Below, in pieces: positions 15,525-23,683 of a stretch of DNA of 64,000 nucleotides (positions are counted from its first letter, which is position 1; each line of letters begins with the position of its first letter). The notes under the pieces were generated by a model. It made no database searches and had not been told where the DNA came from. It saw only the letters and a program-made list of their open reading frames with translations. The position numbers were made by a program, and so were the translations under genes. This DNA comes from Desulfovibrionaceae bacterium (GTDB lineage: Bacteria > Desulfobacterota > Desulfovibrionia > Desulfovibrionales > Desulfovibrionaceae), in assembly GCA_029008115.1 (NCBI GenBank), contig JAQXJC010000044.1:1-64000 (forward strand). The letters are read 5' to 3'.

Positions 15525-18002
15525 TCAGGTGTTGGAAGATTCTTCCTCGTCCCGCGCAAAGCCGTTGGGGACAGGAACGCTGCCATTGGCCATGCGCTCG
15601 GTGCGCAGTGCATCGTCTTCGCGTCCCAGCGCGCGCAGGGCGCGGGCCAGCAGGCGCCAGCCCTGCGGCACAGGTTGCAGGCAGACGCTCTTGCGGGCCA
15701 GCATTTCCGCCATGGCGGGGTCTTCGCCGCCATCCAGATACAGTCCGGCAAGCATCCGCAGGGATGCGGCATCGCGCGGGTTTTTCAGCAGGGCGTCGTG
15801 CAGGAGCTCGCGGGCTTCTGCGCCGCGCTTCTGCAGCAGGGCCATGCGCGCCAGATGCCGCCGGGCCAGGCAGGAATCCGGCAGTGCGGCCTCAAGGGCC
15901 GCGGCCTGCTGGTAGTACTGGCAGGCCAGCTTTCTGCGTCCGCCCTGTTCGGCAATCTGGCCGAGGCGGATGTGCGCATAGAGATGATTGGGATCGAGCC
16001 TGATGCACAGATTGAACTGCCGCGCGGCGGCGCGGGTTTCATGCAGCGTCTGGCACAGCGTGCCCATGTTGTAGGCCACGGAGGCGTCCTGCGGGGCGCG
16101 CTTCTGCGCTTCCAGAAAATAGCGCCGCGCCTGTCCGGTCTGCCCCGCGGCGGCCATGCACACCCCCAGAGAGTTCCAGGCCGTGGCGTTGCCGTCATCG
16201 GCCAGCAGGGCCAGCCGGTATTCTTCCACGGCGCCGAACACGTCCCCGAGGCTGTAGCGGCGGTCGGCGCTGACGTTGAAGGCCAGCGAATCGCACTGGC
16301 TGACGCGCGGCGCCGGCAGGAGCAGGGCGCAATCCAGCGCCTTGAGCGCGCAGGCCAGCATTTCCGCCCTGTCAAAATGCAGCAGAGGATAGGCCGCGAT
16401 GCCGGTAGCCAGATCGAGGCGGCGTTCAGCCATGCGGGAGGCGAGACTGGCATACAGCTCCCGCAGCGCGTCCATGTCCGCGGTTGCATGCAGGAAGATC
16501 AGGCAGTGGCTGCCGTAGCGGCCGCCGGGCAGAGAGTCTTCCATGCCGGCAGCCTGTGCCAGCGCCCGCCGTTCGCCCACAATCTCCGGCAGGAGCTGTT
16601 CCACCTGAGCGGCGGAAAGCGCCGCATCCGTCTGCGGAGCCACGCGCAGCACAGCCAGGGCAAAGGCCGTGCGCCGCTCCCGTTCCGAGGCCAGCGCCCG
16701 CAGAAAATCATCGTGGCACAGCAGGCCGGTTAGGGGATCAGTACGGAGCGGAAGCTGCGCTCCGTACTGTGAAGCGTCACCGTCCGGCAGAAGGATCAGG
16801 GAATCGCCGCGCTGCGGTGGCCAGGCCGGATCGCCAGGGTGCCTGATCTCGGCAATGGAGCACGTTTCCTGCACGTCCAGCAGAGAAATTTCCCCTCTGT
16901 AGGCGGCGTCCCTGTCCTGTTCGCGGCGGGCGGCGCCGTTCCAGACGGTAAAGCGCATGCCTTCCCGTGCCCCGGCCTGCCTGCCCAGCGTGATGCGCAG
17001 CCGGTTGGGCGGCAGCACCTCCCGCACCGCGCCGCCCTGATGCAGAATGCGGGAAACATCCATGACAGGCGGCTCGTCAGGGGCCTGTGCCACACGCAGG
17101 CGATCCGCGGCCACGTGTGCCGCCAGCCGGGCGCGGGAGAGCAGGATGCGCGACTGCTCGAACATGGGCAGGGCCAGTTCCACGCCCTGCATGTCCTGCG
17201 GATACACCGCATATCCGCCGACGAGCCGGGGCGCCACGGGCTGGCGGGTGACGGCATCCTGAAAGACAAGAGCGCGCATGCGGCCGAGGGCGGCTTCCGC
17301 CGTGCGGCGGCAGGTGGCGCGGCCGGACATGGGCAGCAGCAGAAGAAATTCCCGCGGCCCGGAGCGGGCGACGCTCACGTCTGCGGGCAGCTCCTGCATC
17401 AGTGCCTCGGCCAGCCGGCGCATCATGTCATCGCCAAAGGCATGGCCCTCCCGCTGGAGAATGTCGGAAAAATTGTCGCAGCGCAGGCAGATCATGCCCG
17501 TGCAGAGGCGGTGCAAATCGTTGGGCCTGTCCGCCTGTTCCTGATACGCGGCCGCGTCATCGCCAGCGTCCGGCATGACGTGCAGGCTGGCCCGTGCGCC
17601 ATCTGCCTCCCGGGCCATGCGTTCCAGCAGCACGCGGCTGCGGAGCAGACCGGTCACAGGATCAAGAAGGCTGGCCCTGTGCCAGGCCAGCTTGTCCAGC
17701 GCCAGTGCGGCGATGGCGGGCAGGGCCGGAAGCAGCGGACGCGCCTGTCTGCCGTTCACACCGCTCATCATGAATACGCCAAGGAGCCGTCCGCCTCGCC
17801 GCAGGGGCAGGAGAACCTTGCGCTCGCCGGCAACCCATTCCGCAGCGGGAAGCACATCCTCCTGCGGAAAGTACAGGGCGTGGGCGGCAAAGGGGAGCAC
17901 GGCACGGAGCGAGTCGCACAGCAACGGCTCCAGCTCCATGAGATCGCGGCGGCGGAGTTCTGGGGTCTGTAAGTCCATGACAGAGGCTATAGCGTCCGTC
18001 AT
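15525..18002 (-). CDS. TPR protein with two degenerate GGDEF domains
   Basis: An 825-residue cytoplasmic protein. About residues 20-110 look GAF-like, followed by LDPVTGLLRSRVLLERM, the typical entry of a GGDEF domain. The signature position reads GPREF (about residue 214) instead of GGDEF. A beta-rich linker follows, then a second entry (DPLTGLLCHDDFLRAL, about 430), whose signature reads GGRYGSH (about 490). Residues about 575-790 hold several TPR repeats (for example NATAWNSLGVCMAAAGQTGQAR and DASVAYNMGTL). Neither GGDEF site looks catalytic, so it is more likely a sensor or scaffold than a c-di-GMP synthase. The start is not certain: ATG 18002 and ATG 17978 both lack a good ribosome site. 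It is divergent from the MBL operon. Confidence 0.75.
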   Translation of the reverse strand: MTDAIASVMDLQTPELRRRDLMELEPLLCDSLRAVLPFAAHALYFPQEDVLPAAEWVAGERKVLLPLRRGGRLLGVFMMSGVNGRQARPLLPALPAIAALALDKLAWHRASLLDPVTGLLRSRVLLERMAREADGARASLHVMPDAGDDAAAYQEQADRPNDLHRLCTGMICLRCDNFSDILQREGHAFGDDMMRRLAEALMQELPADVSVARSGPREFLLLLPMSGRATCRRTAEAALGRMRALVFQDAVTRQPVAPRLVGGYAVYPQDMQGVELALPMFEQSRILLSRARLAAHVAADRLRVAQAPDEPPVMDVSRILHQGGAVREVLPPNRLRITLGRQAGAREGMRFTVWNGAARREQDRDAAYRGEISLLDVQETCSIAEIRHPGDPAWPPQRGDSLILLPDGDASQYGAQLPLRTDPLTGLLCHDDFLRALASERERRTAFALAVLRVAPQTDAALSAAQVEQLLPEIVGERRALAQAAGMEDSLPGGRYGSHCLIFLHATADMDALRELYASLASRMAERRLDLATGIAAYPLLHFDRAEMLACALKALDCALLLPAPRVSQCDSLAFNVSADRRYSLGDVFGAVEEYRLALLADDGNATAWNSLGVCMAAAGQTGQARRYFLEAQKRAPQDASVAYNMGTLCQTLHETRAAARQFNLCIRLDPNHLYAHIRLGQIAEQGGRRKLACQYYQQAAALEAALPDSCLARRHLARMALLQKRGAEARELLHDALLKNPRDAASLRMLAGLYLDGGEDPAMAEMLARKSVCLQPVPQGWRLLARALRALGREDDALRTERMANGSVPVPNGFARDEEESSNT

Positions 18003-18198
18003 GGCAAAAGTCTAGACATTCTCTCGCATGCGGCGCGGCAAGATGCGGGGTGCAGCGCCGCCCCTTGGGGCGGATTGCGGCGGAAGTGATTCTTCCATGT
18101 CCAGAAGCGCGGAGGTGCCGGACGGGAGGTTCCGGGCAGCGGCCTTGCTCCCGCCGCAGTCCTGCCGTATACATACCGGAAAAACAAGGAAGACAGGC

Positions 18199-18843
18199 AT
18201 GCCGATAGTCACTTTTGCTTTGGGCCCTTTGGAAACAAACTGCTATCTTCTGCATGACACTACGCAGGCCGTGGCTGTGGACGTGGGGGGAGACCCCGCG
18301 GACATGCTGGATTTTTTGCGGGAACGCGGCCTCATGCTGACCCATATCCTGATCACGCACCAGCATTTTGATCACCTGTACGGCGTGGCCGCCCTGCAGC
18401 AGGCGACGGGCGCGCAGACTCTGGCCCCGGCCGCTGATGACTGCCTGCGTGCATCCAGCGTGGGCAGGGGCGGGCAGTGGGGCCTGCCTCTGGTGCCGGA
18501 CTTTGCGGCGGAGCCCCTGCCCCTGGGGGAACAGCGCTTCGGCGCCTTTGCCATGCAGGTGCTGGAAACGCCGGGGCACACGCCCGGCAGCGTGTCGCTG
18601 TATGTTCAGGAAGAAAAGGCTGTATTCACAGGAGACGCCCTGTTTTATCGGTCCGTGGGGCGCACGGATTTTCCCGGCGGCGATGCGGCGCAGCTGATCC
18701 GCTCCATCCGCACACGGCTCTTCACACTGCCGGAGGACACCCGCGTGTTCCCCGGGCATGGCCCGGAGACGCGCGTGGGAGACGAGCGGGCGGGAAATCC
18801 CTATTGCGGTGATTTTGCCATGCCCGGAGCGGCAGGGGCATGA
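18199..18843 (+). CDS. MBL-fold (glyoxalase II-like) hydrolase
   Basis: A 214-residue metallo-beta-lactamase fold protein. The dinuclear metal site is visible: THQHFDH (HxHxDH), then LETPGHTPGS, TGDALFYRSVGRTDF and FPGHGPETRVG near the C-terminus. The order and spacing match small glyoxalase II-like hydrolases that cleave thioesters such as S-lactoylglutathione, though the physiological substrate is unknown. The start is ATG 18199 after an AAGGAAG site. The stop overlaps the next start by four bases (ATGA), so translation is coupled to the flavin reductase gene. Confidence 0.9.
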   Translation: MPIVTFALGPLETNCYLLHDTTQAVAVDVGGDPADMLDFLRERGLMLTHILITHQHFDHLYGVAALQQATGAQTLAPAADDCLRASSVGRGGQWGLPLVPDFAAEPLPLGEQRFGAFAMQVLETPGHTPGSVSLYVQEEKAVFTGDALFYRSVGRTDFPGGDAAQLIRSIRTRLFTLPEDTRVFPGHGPETRVGDERAGNPYCGDFAMPGAAGA

Positions 18844-19439
18844 CGCCGGTACTGGTGCTGGCGTGCAGCCCGCGCCCCGGTGGCAATTCCGATGCCCTGG
18901 CGGACTGCTTTGCCGAGGGAGTGCGCAGCGGCGGCCAGCCTGCGGAGGTGCTGCGCCTGCGGGATTTTCGCGTGCGCCCCTGCACAGGGTGCGGCCGCTG
19001 TGCCACCAGTCCCGGCCGGCAGTGCATGCTGGCCGCAGGGGATGATGCGGAGGCGCTGTTTTCCCGGATGCTGGCCGCGCCGCTGGTCTGCATTGCCGCG
19101 CCCGTCTATTTTTACGGGCCGCCCGCCGGGCTGAAGGCTTTCATTGACCGTGCCCAGCGCTTCTGGCGTGCGGATGGGGCGGGCGGGACGGCACGGCAGG
19201 AAGGCGGCGCGCTCTGGGCCGGGCTGGTTGCCGGCCGCCCGCGCGGGGAAAAGCTGTTCCTCGGTACGGAGCTGAGCCTGAAGTACTGGGGCCTTGCTCT
19301 GGGGCTGAAGCTGGCAGAGTGCCATCACTGCCTGAACTGTGACGGGCCGGATGCCCTGCGGCAGGATCGTGCACGGTGCGAGGTTATCCGCGCATGGGGC
19401 AGACGGGCGGCAGCCGCCGCAGCGCGGCGGGCAGAGTAA
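18840..19439 (+). CDS. NADPH-dependent FMN reductase / flavodoxin-like protein
   Basis: A 199-residue flavodoxin-fold protein of the NADPH-dependent FMN reductase group. VLACSPRPGGNSDALAD is the phosphate-binding loop, and CTGCGRC is the cysteine motif seen in iron-sulfur flavoproteins of anaerobes. APVYFYGPPAGLKAFIDR is the second flavin-contact segment. A CHHCLNC group near the end adds further cysteines, so an Fe-S cluster is possible. It overlaps the preceding hydrolase by four bases and the following ComF-like gene by one (TAATG). Its redox partner is unknown. Confidence 0.88.
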   Translation: MTPVLVLACSPRPGGNSDALADCFAEGVRSGGQPAEVLRLRDFRVRPCTGCGRCATSPGRQCMLAAGDDAEALFSRMLAAPLVCIAAPVYFYGPPAGLKAFIDRAQRFWRADGAGGTARQEGGALWAGLVAGRPRGEKLFLGTELSLKYWGLALGLKLAECHHCLNCDGPDALRQDRARCEVIRAWGRRAAAAAARRAE

Positions 19440-20197
19440 TGCCACGGCATGCAGGCCGTGCCGCGCAGATGCTGTCCCGCCTGTTCAGGCTGGTCTCCCG
19501 CATGCCCGTGTGGGCAGAACGCCGCTGCTGCTTCTGCCGCGCGCCATTTCTGCCTTCGCCCCCGGCCTCTTTCGCCGGAGAGCGCTGGCTCTGTCCGGAT
19601 TGCCGTCCCCGCTTCGCGCCGCATGACGCCGGCTGCTGCCGGCTGTGCGGCCGGCCGGTGGGGCCGGAGCGGGGAGACATGTGTCAGAACTGTCTGCACA
19701 GTCCTCCGCCGTGGGATGCCTACGCATGGCACGGCCCCTATCGGGCAGACCTGCGGGCCCTGCTGCTGGAGTTCAAGTTTCACGGCCGGGTGGGCCTTGC
19801 GCCCTTTTTTGCGGATATGCTGGTGGATGCCGCCGCCGTCCTGCCGCCCTGTGATATGATTGTGCCCATGCCCAGCCACGCGGCGCGCCTGCGGGAGCGC
19901 GGCTATAATCAGACCTGTGTGCTGGCAGGGGAGCTGTCCCGCCGCATGGCTGTGCCGCTGTCATCGGGCCTGCTTGTCCGCGTGCGGGATGCGCCGCATC
20001 AGACGCGCCTGAACGCGGCTGCCCGCCGGCAGGCTCCGCGCGGTTCCTTTGCCGCTGGCAGCGCCGAGGGGCTGAAGGTGCTCCTGCTGGATGACATCAT
20101 GACCACAGGGGCCACAGCCAGCCATGCGGCGCGCTGTCTGCTGGATGCAGGTGCCGCGTCCGTGCGCCTGCTTACTGTGGCGCGCACGGGTCTGTAG
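19439..20197 (+). CDS. ComF-family phosphoribosyltransferase-like protein
   Basis: A 252-residue protein with the two parts of ComF: an N-terminal zinc-finger region with cysteine pairs (CCFCRAPF, LCPDC, CCRLCGRP, CQNC) and a C-terminal type I PRTase-like domain with the PRPP-loop motif VLLLDDIMTTGAT. The double-zinc-finger form is the usual one outside competent Gram-positives, where the role in DNA uptake or amidophosphoribosyl transfer is unproved. The start at 19439 shares one base with the previous stop. Upstream in-frame starts lie inside the previous gene. No other competence genes are in the window. Confidence 0.88.
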   Translation: MPRHAGRAAQMLSRLFRLVSRMPVWAERRCCFCRAPFLPSPPASFAGERWLCPDCRPRFAPHDAGCCRLCGRPVGPERGDMCQNCLHSPPPWDAYAWHGPYRADLRALLLEFKFHGRVGLAPFFADMLVDAAAVLPPCDMIVPMPSHAARLRERGYNQTCVLAGELSRRMAVPLSSGLLVRVRDAPHQTRLNAAARRQAPRGSFAAGSAEGLKVLLLDDIMTTGATASHAARCLLDAGAASVRLLTVARTGL

Positions 20198-20320
20198 CGG
20201 ATCGCCTTGCCTTTTTTGTGCCGCTGTCATATACTTAGTATGGTGCAGGGCTTTCATATTCCGCAGTCTGCTGCCTTCCGGCGTCCCTGTGCTCTGCCGG
20301 CGGACATTCATGGAGATGTC

Positions 20321-20374
20321 ATGAGAGTGGCGGCGGCGCTACATGTCCTTCCGTGGACGTTGTTTCTTCTGTAA
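20321..20374 (+). other. Possible 17-codon leader ORF before the Tim44-like gene
   Basis: TGGAGATGTCATGA is present here and again at the start of the next gene, so the same ribosome site and start context occur twice, 69 bases apart. The first copy opens a short frame with a hydrophobic, leucine-rich tail ending in TAA at 20372-20374, 15 bases before the real start. It may be a translated leader or a relic of a local duplication. Confidence 0.3.
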
Positions 20375-20389
20375 CATTATGGAGATGTC

Positions 20390-21280
20390 ATGAAAGTAAC
20401 AGTGATACTAAGCATACTTGTCCTTCTGCTTGGCGCCTTTCTGCTGGGCGTGCAGGATGCCGATGCAGCCCGCCTCGGCGGCGGGCGCTCCTTTGGCAGC
20501 CGCCCCAGCATGAGCCAGGCGGCTCCCTCGTCCACGCTGAACCGGCAGAGCACGGCGCAGACCTCCCGTCCCGGTGCGGCGGCCACGGCCTCCCGCCCCG
20601 GCCTGTTCGGCGGCATGGGCGGCATGCTCGGCGGTCTGCTGGCTGGTTCTCTCATCGGCTCGCTGCTCTTTGGCGGCGGCATGGGCGGCGGAGGCGGCTT
20701 TCTCGATCTGCTCCTGATTGCTCTGCTGGCCTTCCTGGCATTCAGGTTCTTCGCCGCCCGCCGGCAGGCCCAGACGCCGGCGGCCTCTCCTGCCGGGGGT
20801 GAGGGCGCGCCGCAGGGGATGTTCCGCCAGGGCGCGCAGGACAATGCCTGGAGCCGCCTGCAGGAAGAGCCGGCGCGGACGGGAGCGCAGTGGAACGGCG
20901 TGCAGGTGCCGGCCGGCTTTGACGTGGAGGAGTTTCTGCGCGGCGCGAAGATGGCCTATAACCGCATGCAGGCTTCGTGGGATGCCCGCAATCTGACGGA
21001 TATTGCCCAGTTTGCCACGGATGCGGTGATGGAGGAGGTTCGCCGCCAGTTTGCGGAGGACCCCACGCCCTCGAAGACGGAAATCCTCATGCTGGATGCG
21101 ACTCTGCTGGGTGTGGAAAGCGGCGCGGGCGAGGAGCGCGCGCAGGTGCTTTTTGACGCCAACCTGCGCGAAGGTTCCGGCGGTATGGCGTCGCAGGTGC
21201 GCGAAGTGTGGCATTTTGTGCGCCGCACGTCCGGCGACACCATGTGGCGCCTGGATGGTATTCAGCAGGTGGAATCCTGA
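20390..21280 (+). CDS. Tim44-like domain protein
   Basis: A 296-residue membrane-anchored protein. The N-terminal signal or anchor (VILSILVLLLGAFLLG) is followed by an Arg/Ser/Ala-rich linker, a glycine-rich stretch (GGMGGMLGGLLAGSLIG), and a second hydrophobic helix (FLDLLLIALLAFLAFRFF). The C-terminal domain (about residues 165-296, FDVEEFLRGAKMAYNRMQASW, EVWHFVRR) is the Tim44/MRP-L45-like fold found in bacterial proteins of this layout. Bacterial Tim44-like proteins are envelope proteins of unclear function. The start is ATG 20390 with GGAG upstream. A duplicated copy of the same start context lies 69 bases before it. Confidence 0.85.
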   Translation: MKVTVILSILVLLLGAFLLGVQDADAARLGGGRSFGSRPSMSQAAPSSTLNRQSTAQTSRPGAAATASRPGLFGGMGGMLGGLLAGSLIGSLLFGGGMGGGGGFLDLLLIALLAFLAFRFFAARRQAQTPAASPAGGEGAPQGMFRQGAQDNAWSRLQEEPARTGAQWNGVQVPAGFDVEEFLRGAKMAYNRMQASWDARNLTDIAQFATDAVMEEVRRQFAEDPTPSKTEILMLDATLLGVESGAGEERAQVLFDANLREGSGGMASQVREVWHFVRRTSGDTMWRLDGIQQVES

Positions 21281-21402
21281 TATTCCGCAGTGCTGACCGG
21301 GGGCTTTTCTCCCGGACATGAGTGAGCTATGGTAGGGGCGGCGGCCGCAGCGGGCGGACGCCGCCCCGTGTTGTTTTTCGCTTCCGGACTGTTCGGTGCA
21401 TC

Positions 21403-23130
21403 ATGAAATTTCTGGTTTCCCAGCTCTCCGCCCTGCTGAAGCCGCAGGGGGTTACCGCGAACACGACCTTTCTGCTGAAGTTCACGGCTGTTCTCGTCGG
21501 GCTTGTGATTCTGTACAGCGTGCTGTTCCACGGCATCATGAGCTATGAAGGGCGGGAGTTCTCGTGGCTGACGGGCGTGTACTGGACGCTGACGGTCATG
21601 TCCACGCTGGGCTTTGGCGACATCACCTTCTCGTCCGACATGGGGAAGCTTTTTTCCATTGTGGTGCTGCTTTCCGGCGTCATCCTCCTGCTGGTGATGA
21701 TGCCCTTCACCTTCACGCAGTATGTGTATGCCCCGTGGCTGGAGGCGCAGAAGCAGAACCGCGCCCCGAGGAGCGTGCCCGCCTCGCTGGAGGATCATGT
21801 CATCGTGGTGGGCACGTCGCCCGCCGCCCTGAGCCTGTGCGAGGAGATTGCCGGCTACGGCGTATATGCCGTGACGCTGTGCAATGAAATGCCGCGCGCA
21901 CTGGAGCTGGTGGATGCCGGCTTTCATGTTGTGGTGGGAGACTATGACAAGAGCGAGACCTACGCCCGTCTGAATACGGACAGGGCCGCGCTGGTGGTGG
22001 CGCTGGAAGGGGAGATGCGCAATACCAACATTGCCTTCACCATACGCGAATACGAGAAGAGACTGGAAAAAACGCATGCCGTGCCCGTGCTGGCCCGTGC
22101 CGAGCATGGCGACGCACTGGACATCCTGCAGCTGGCCGGCTGTTCCGCCGTGTTTCAGTTCCACAAGCTGCTGGGGGAGGGACTCTCCCGCCGTGTCATC
22201 AACAGAACCAGCCGCTCCAGCATCATCGATCGCTTTGGCGATCTGGTGGTGGCGGAAGCGCCGGTCATGCGCACGGACCTGGAGGGGAAAACGCCCGTCA
22301 ACTGCGGCCTGCGCCAGCATACGGGTGTGAACATCGTGGGCCTGTGGGAGCGCGGCCGCTTCAAGCTGCCCCAGCCGCACGAGCCATTTACCCCCAATAC
22401 CGTGCTGGTGCTGGCCGGAACGGAAGAGCAGATGCGCGCATTCAACGAATTCGTGCAGGAGCGGCTTCAGGAACCTGCGAAGGAAGAGGGGCAGGTTCTT
22501 ATTCTGGGGGGCGGCCGTGTGGGCAAGGCGGCGGCGGACATGCTGCGGCAGCGTGGCGTGGCCTGCTGCATAGTGGAGCGCGAAGGCAGCATACGGAATA
22601 CGGACCTTGCCTATATTCAGGGCGATGCCGCCGATCGCGAGGTGCTGGATCGGGCTGGTCTTGCCACTGCCCCGGCAGTGATTATCACAACTCATGATGA
22701 CGATATCAACATCTACCTGACCATCTACTGCCGCCGTCTGCGGCCGGACATGCAGATAGTCAGCCGGGCCAATCTGGATCGCAATGTGGGCATCCTGCAT
22801 GCCGCCGGTGCGGACCTGGTGCTTTCCCTGTCCTCCATGGTGGCCAGCAATGTGATCAACATGCTTTCGCCGGGGCGCGTCTTCATGCTCAGCGAGGGAC
22901 TGTCCATCTTCCGTACCGTGGCCGGGCCGGGACTGGAGGGGCAGACCCTTCAGGCCAGCGGTATCCGGCATCGCACAAACTGCAGCGTGGTGGCCGTGCA
23001 TGGCCTGGACGGCGCCATGCTGATCAATCCCCGCCCCGGCTACGTATTCGCCCGCGAGGATGATGTGTATCTCATCGGCGATCGCGCCGCGGAGCAGCGC
23101 TATTATGAACTGTTCGGCCGCGAGGACTGA
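21403..23130 (+). CDS. Potassium channel with tandem RCK (TrkA) domains
   Basis: A 575-residue two-helix channel subunit. Helix 1 is about residues 23-44; the pore loop has the selectivity filter TLGFGD (68-73), a variant of TVGYGD; helix 2 is about 82-105. Two cytoplasmic RCK modules follow, each with a Rossmann nucleotide site: HVIVVGTSPAAL (about 130) and VLILGGGRVGKAA (about 365), each continuing into a TrkA-C-like part. Such channels conduct K+ and are gated by nucleotides or Ca2+. Tandem RCKs within one chain suggest four subunits carry the full gating ring. No K+-uptake genes are adjacent. Confidence 0.9.
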   Translation: MKFLVSQLSALLKPQGVTANTTFLLKFTAVLVGLVILYSVLFHGIMSYEGREFSWLTGVYWTLTVMSTLGFGDITFSSDMGKLFSIVVLLSGVILLLVMMPFTFTQYVYAPWLEAQKQNRAPRSVPASLEDHVIVVGTSPAALSLCEEIAGYGVYAVTLCNEMPRALELVDAGFHVVVGDYDKSETYARLNTDRAALVVALEGEMRNTNIAFTIREYEKRLEKTHAVPVLARAEHGDALDILQLAGCSAVFQFHKLLGEGLSRRVINRTSRSSIIDRFGDLVVAEAPVMRTDLEGKTPVNCGLRQHTGVNIVGLWERGRFKLPQPHEPFTPNTVLVLAGTEEQMRAFNEFVQERLQEPAKEEGQVLILGGGRVGKAAADMLRQRGVACCIVEREGSIRNTDLAYIQGDAADREVLDRAGLATAPAVIITTHDDDINIYLTIYCRRLRPDMQIVSRANLDRNVGILHAAGADLVLSLSSMVASNVINMLSPGRVFMLSEGLSIFRTVAGPGLEGQTLQASGIRHRTNCSVVAVHGLDGAMLINPRPGYVFAREDDVYLIGDRAAEQRYYELFGRED

Positions 23131-23186
23131 TGCTCCTTCCGGACGCATCACCACCGCCCTTTTTCACTTCAGCCAAAGGACTGCCC

Positions 23187-23594
23187 ATGATTGACGTGAA
23201 GCAGCACATGATGGAACATGATCACTTTGCCCGCCTGCTGGGCATGAATATCGAAGTGGCGGAAAAGGGGCGTTCGCGCGTCAGCATGCCCCTGCGCCGG
23301 GAACTGTGCAATGGCGTGGGGGTCGCCCACGGCGGCGCGATTTTTGCTCTGGCGGATGTGGCCTTTGGCGCCGCCGCCAACAGCGGACAGGAGAACGCCG
23401 TGGTCACCATGAGCAGCAATATCGTTTATCTTCAGCCCGGCCGCGTCAGTCCTCTGGTGGCGGAGGCGCTTGTGGTGCGGCAGGGACAGCATCTGGGGCA
23501 GTATGAAGTCAGCGTGCGCGACGGCGCCGGCACGCTGGTGGCCCGCTGCCAGTCGGGCGGCTTTGTAACGGATTTCAGACTGGACGGAAAATAG
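23187..23594 (+). CDS. PaaI-type hotdog-fold thioesterase
   Basis: A 135-residue hotdog protein. VGVAHGGAIFALADVAFG carries the HGG and acidic elements of the PaaI/4HBT catalytic site. It should hydrolyse acyl- or aryl-CoA thioesters, with substrate unknown. The start is ATG 23187 with AAAGGA seven bases upstream. The first in-frame ATG (23130) overlaps the channel stop and has no such site. A terminator-like hairpin follows, and the next gene converges from the other strand. Confidence 0.9.
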   Translation: MIDVKQHMMEHDHFARLLGMNIEVAEKGRSRVSMPLRRELCNGVGVAHGGAIFALADVAFGAAANSGQENAVVTMSSNIVYLQPGRVSPLVAEALVVRQGQHLGQYEVSVRDGAGTLVARCQSGGFVTDFRLDGK

Positions 23595-23612
23595 CTTCCC
23601 CCAGTATGCGAA

Positions 23613-23637
23613 AACCCCCGGCATTGTCGGGGGGGTT
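23613..23637. terminator. Terminator between convergent genes
   Basis: AACCCCC (23613-23619) pairs with GGGGGTT (about 23631-23637) around a GGCATTGTC-containing loop, 18 bases after the thioesterase stop. The A tract on the left makes it usable in both directions for the convergent SNF2 gene. Confidence 0.65.
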
Positions 23638-23683
23638 CATGTTCTGCCGCAGGATATGGCGGATGGCCGCCGCGCCTGCATGC

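Noticed and set aside
15110-16003. Plus-strand frame running from terC into the TPR gene
   Set aside because: It overlaps terC in another frame and lies opposite the TPR gene; no start signal or domain.
21262-23154. Minus-strand open frame opposite the K+ channel
   Set aside because: The plus strand encodes filter and RCK motifs; the antisense product has no recognisable features.
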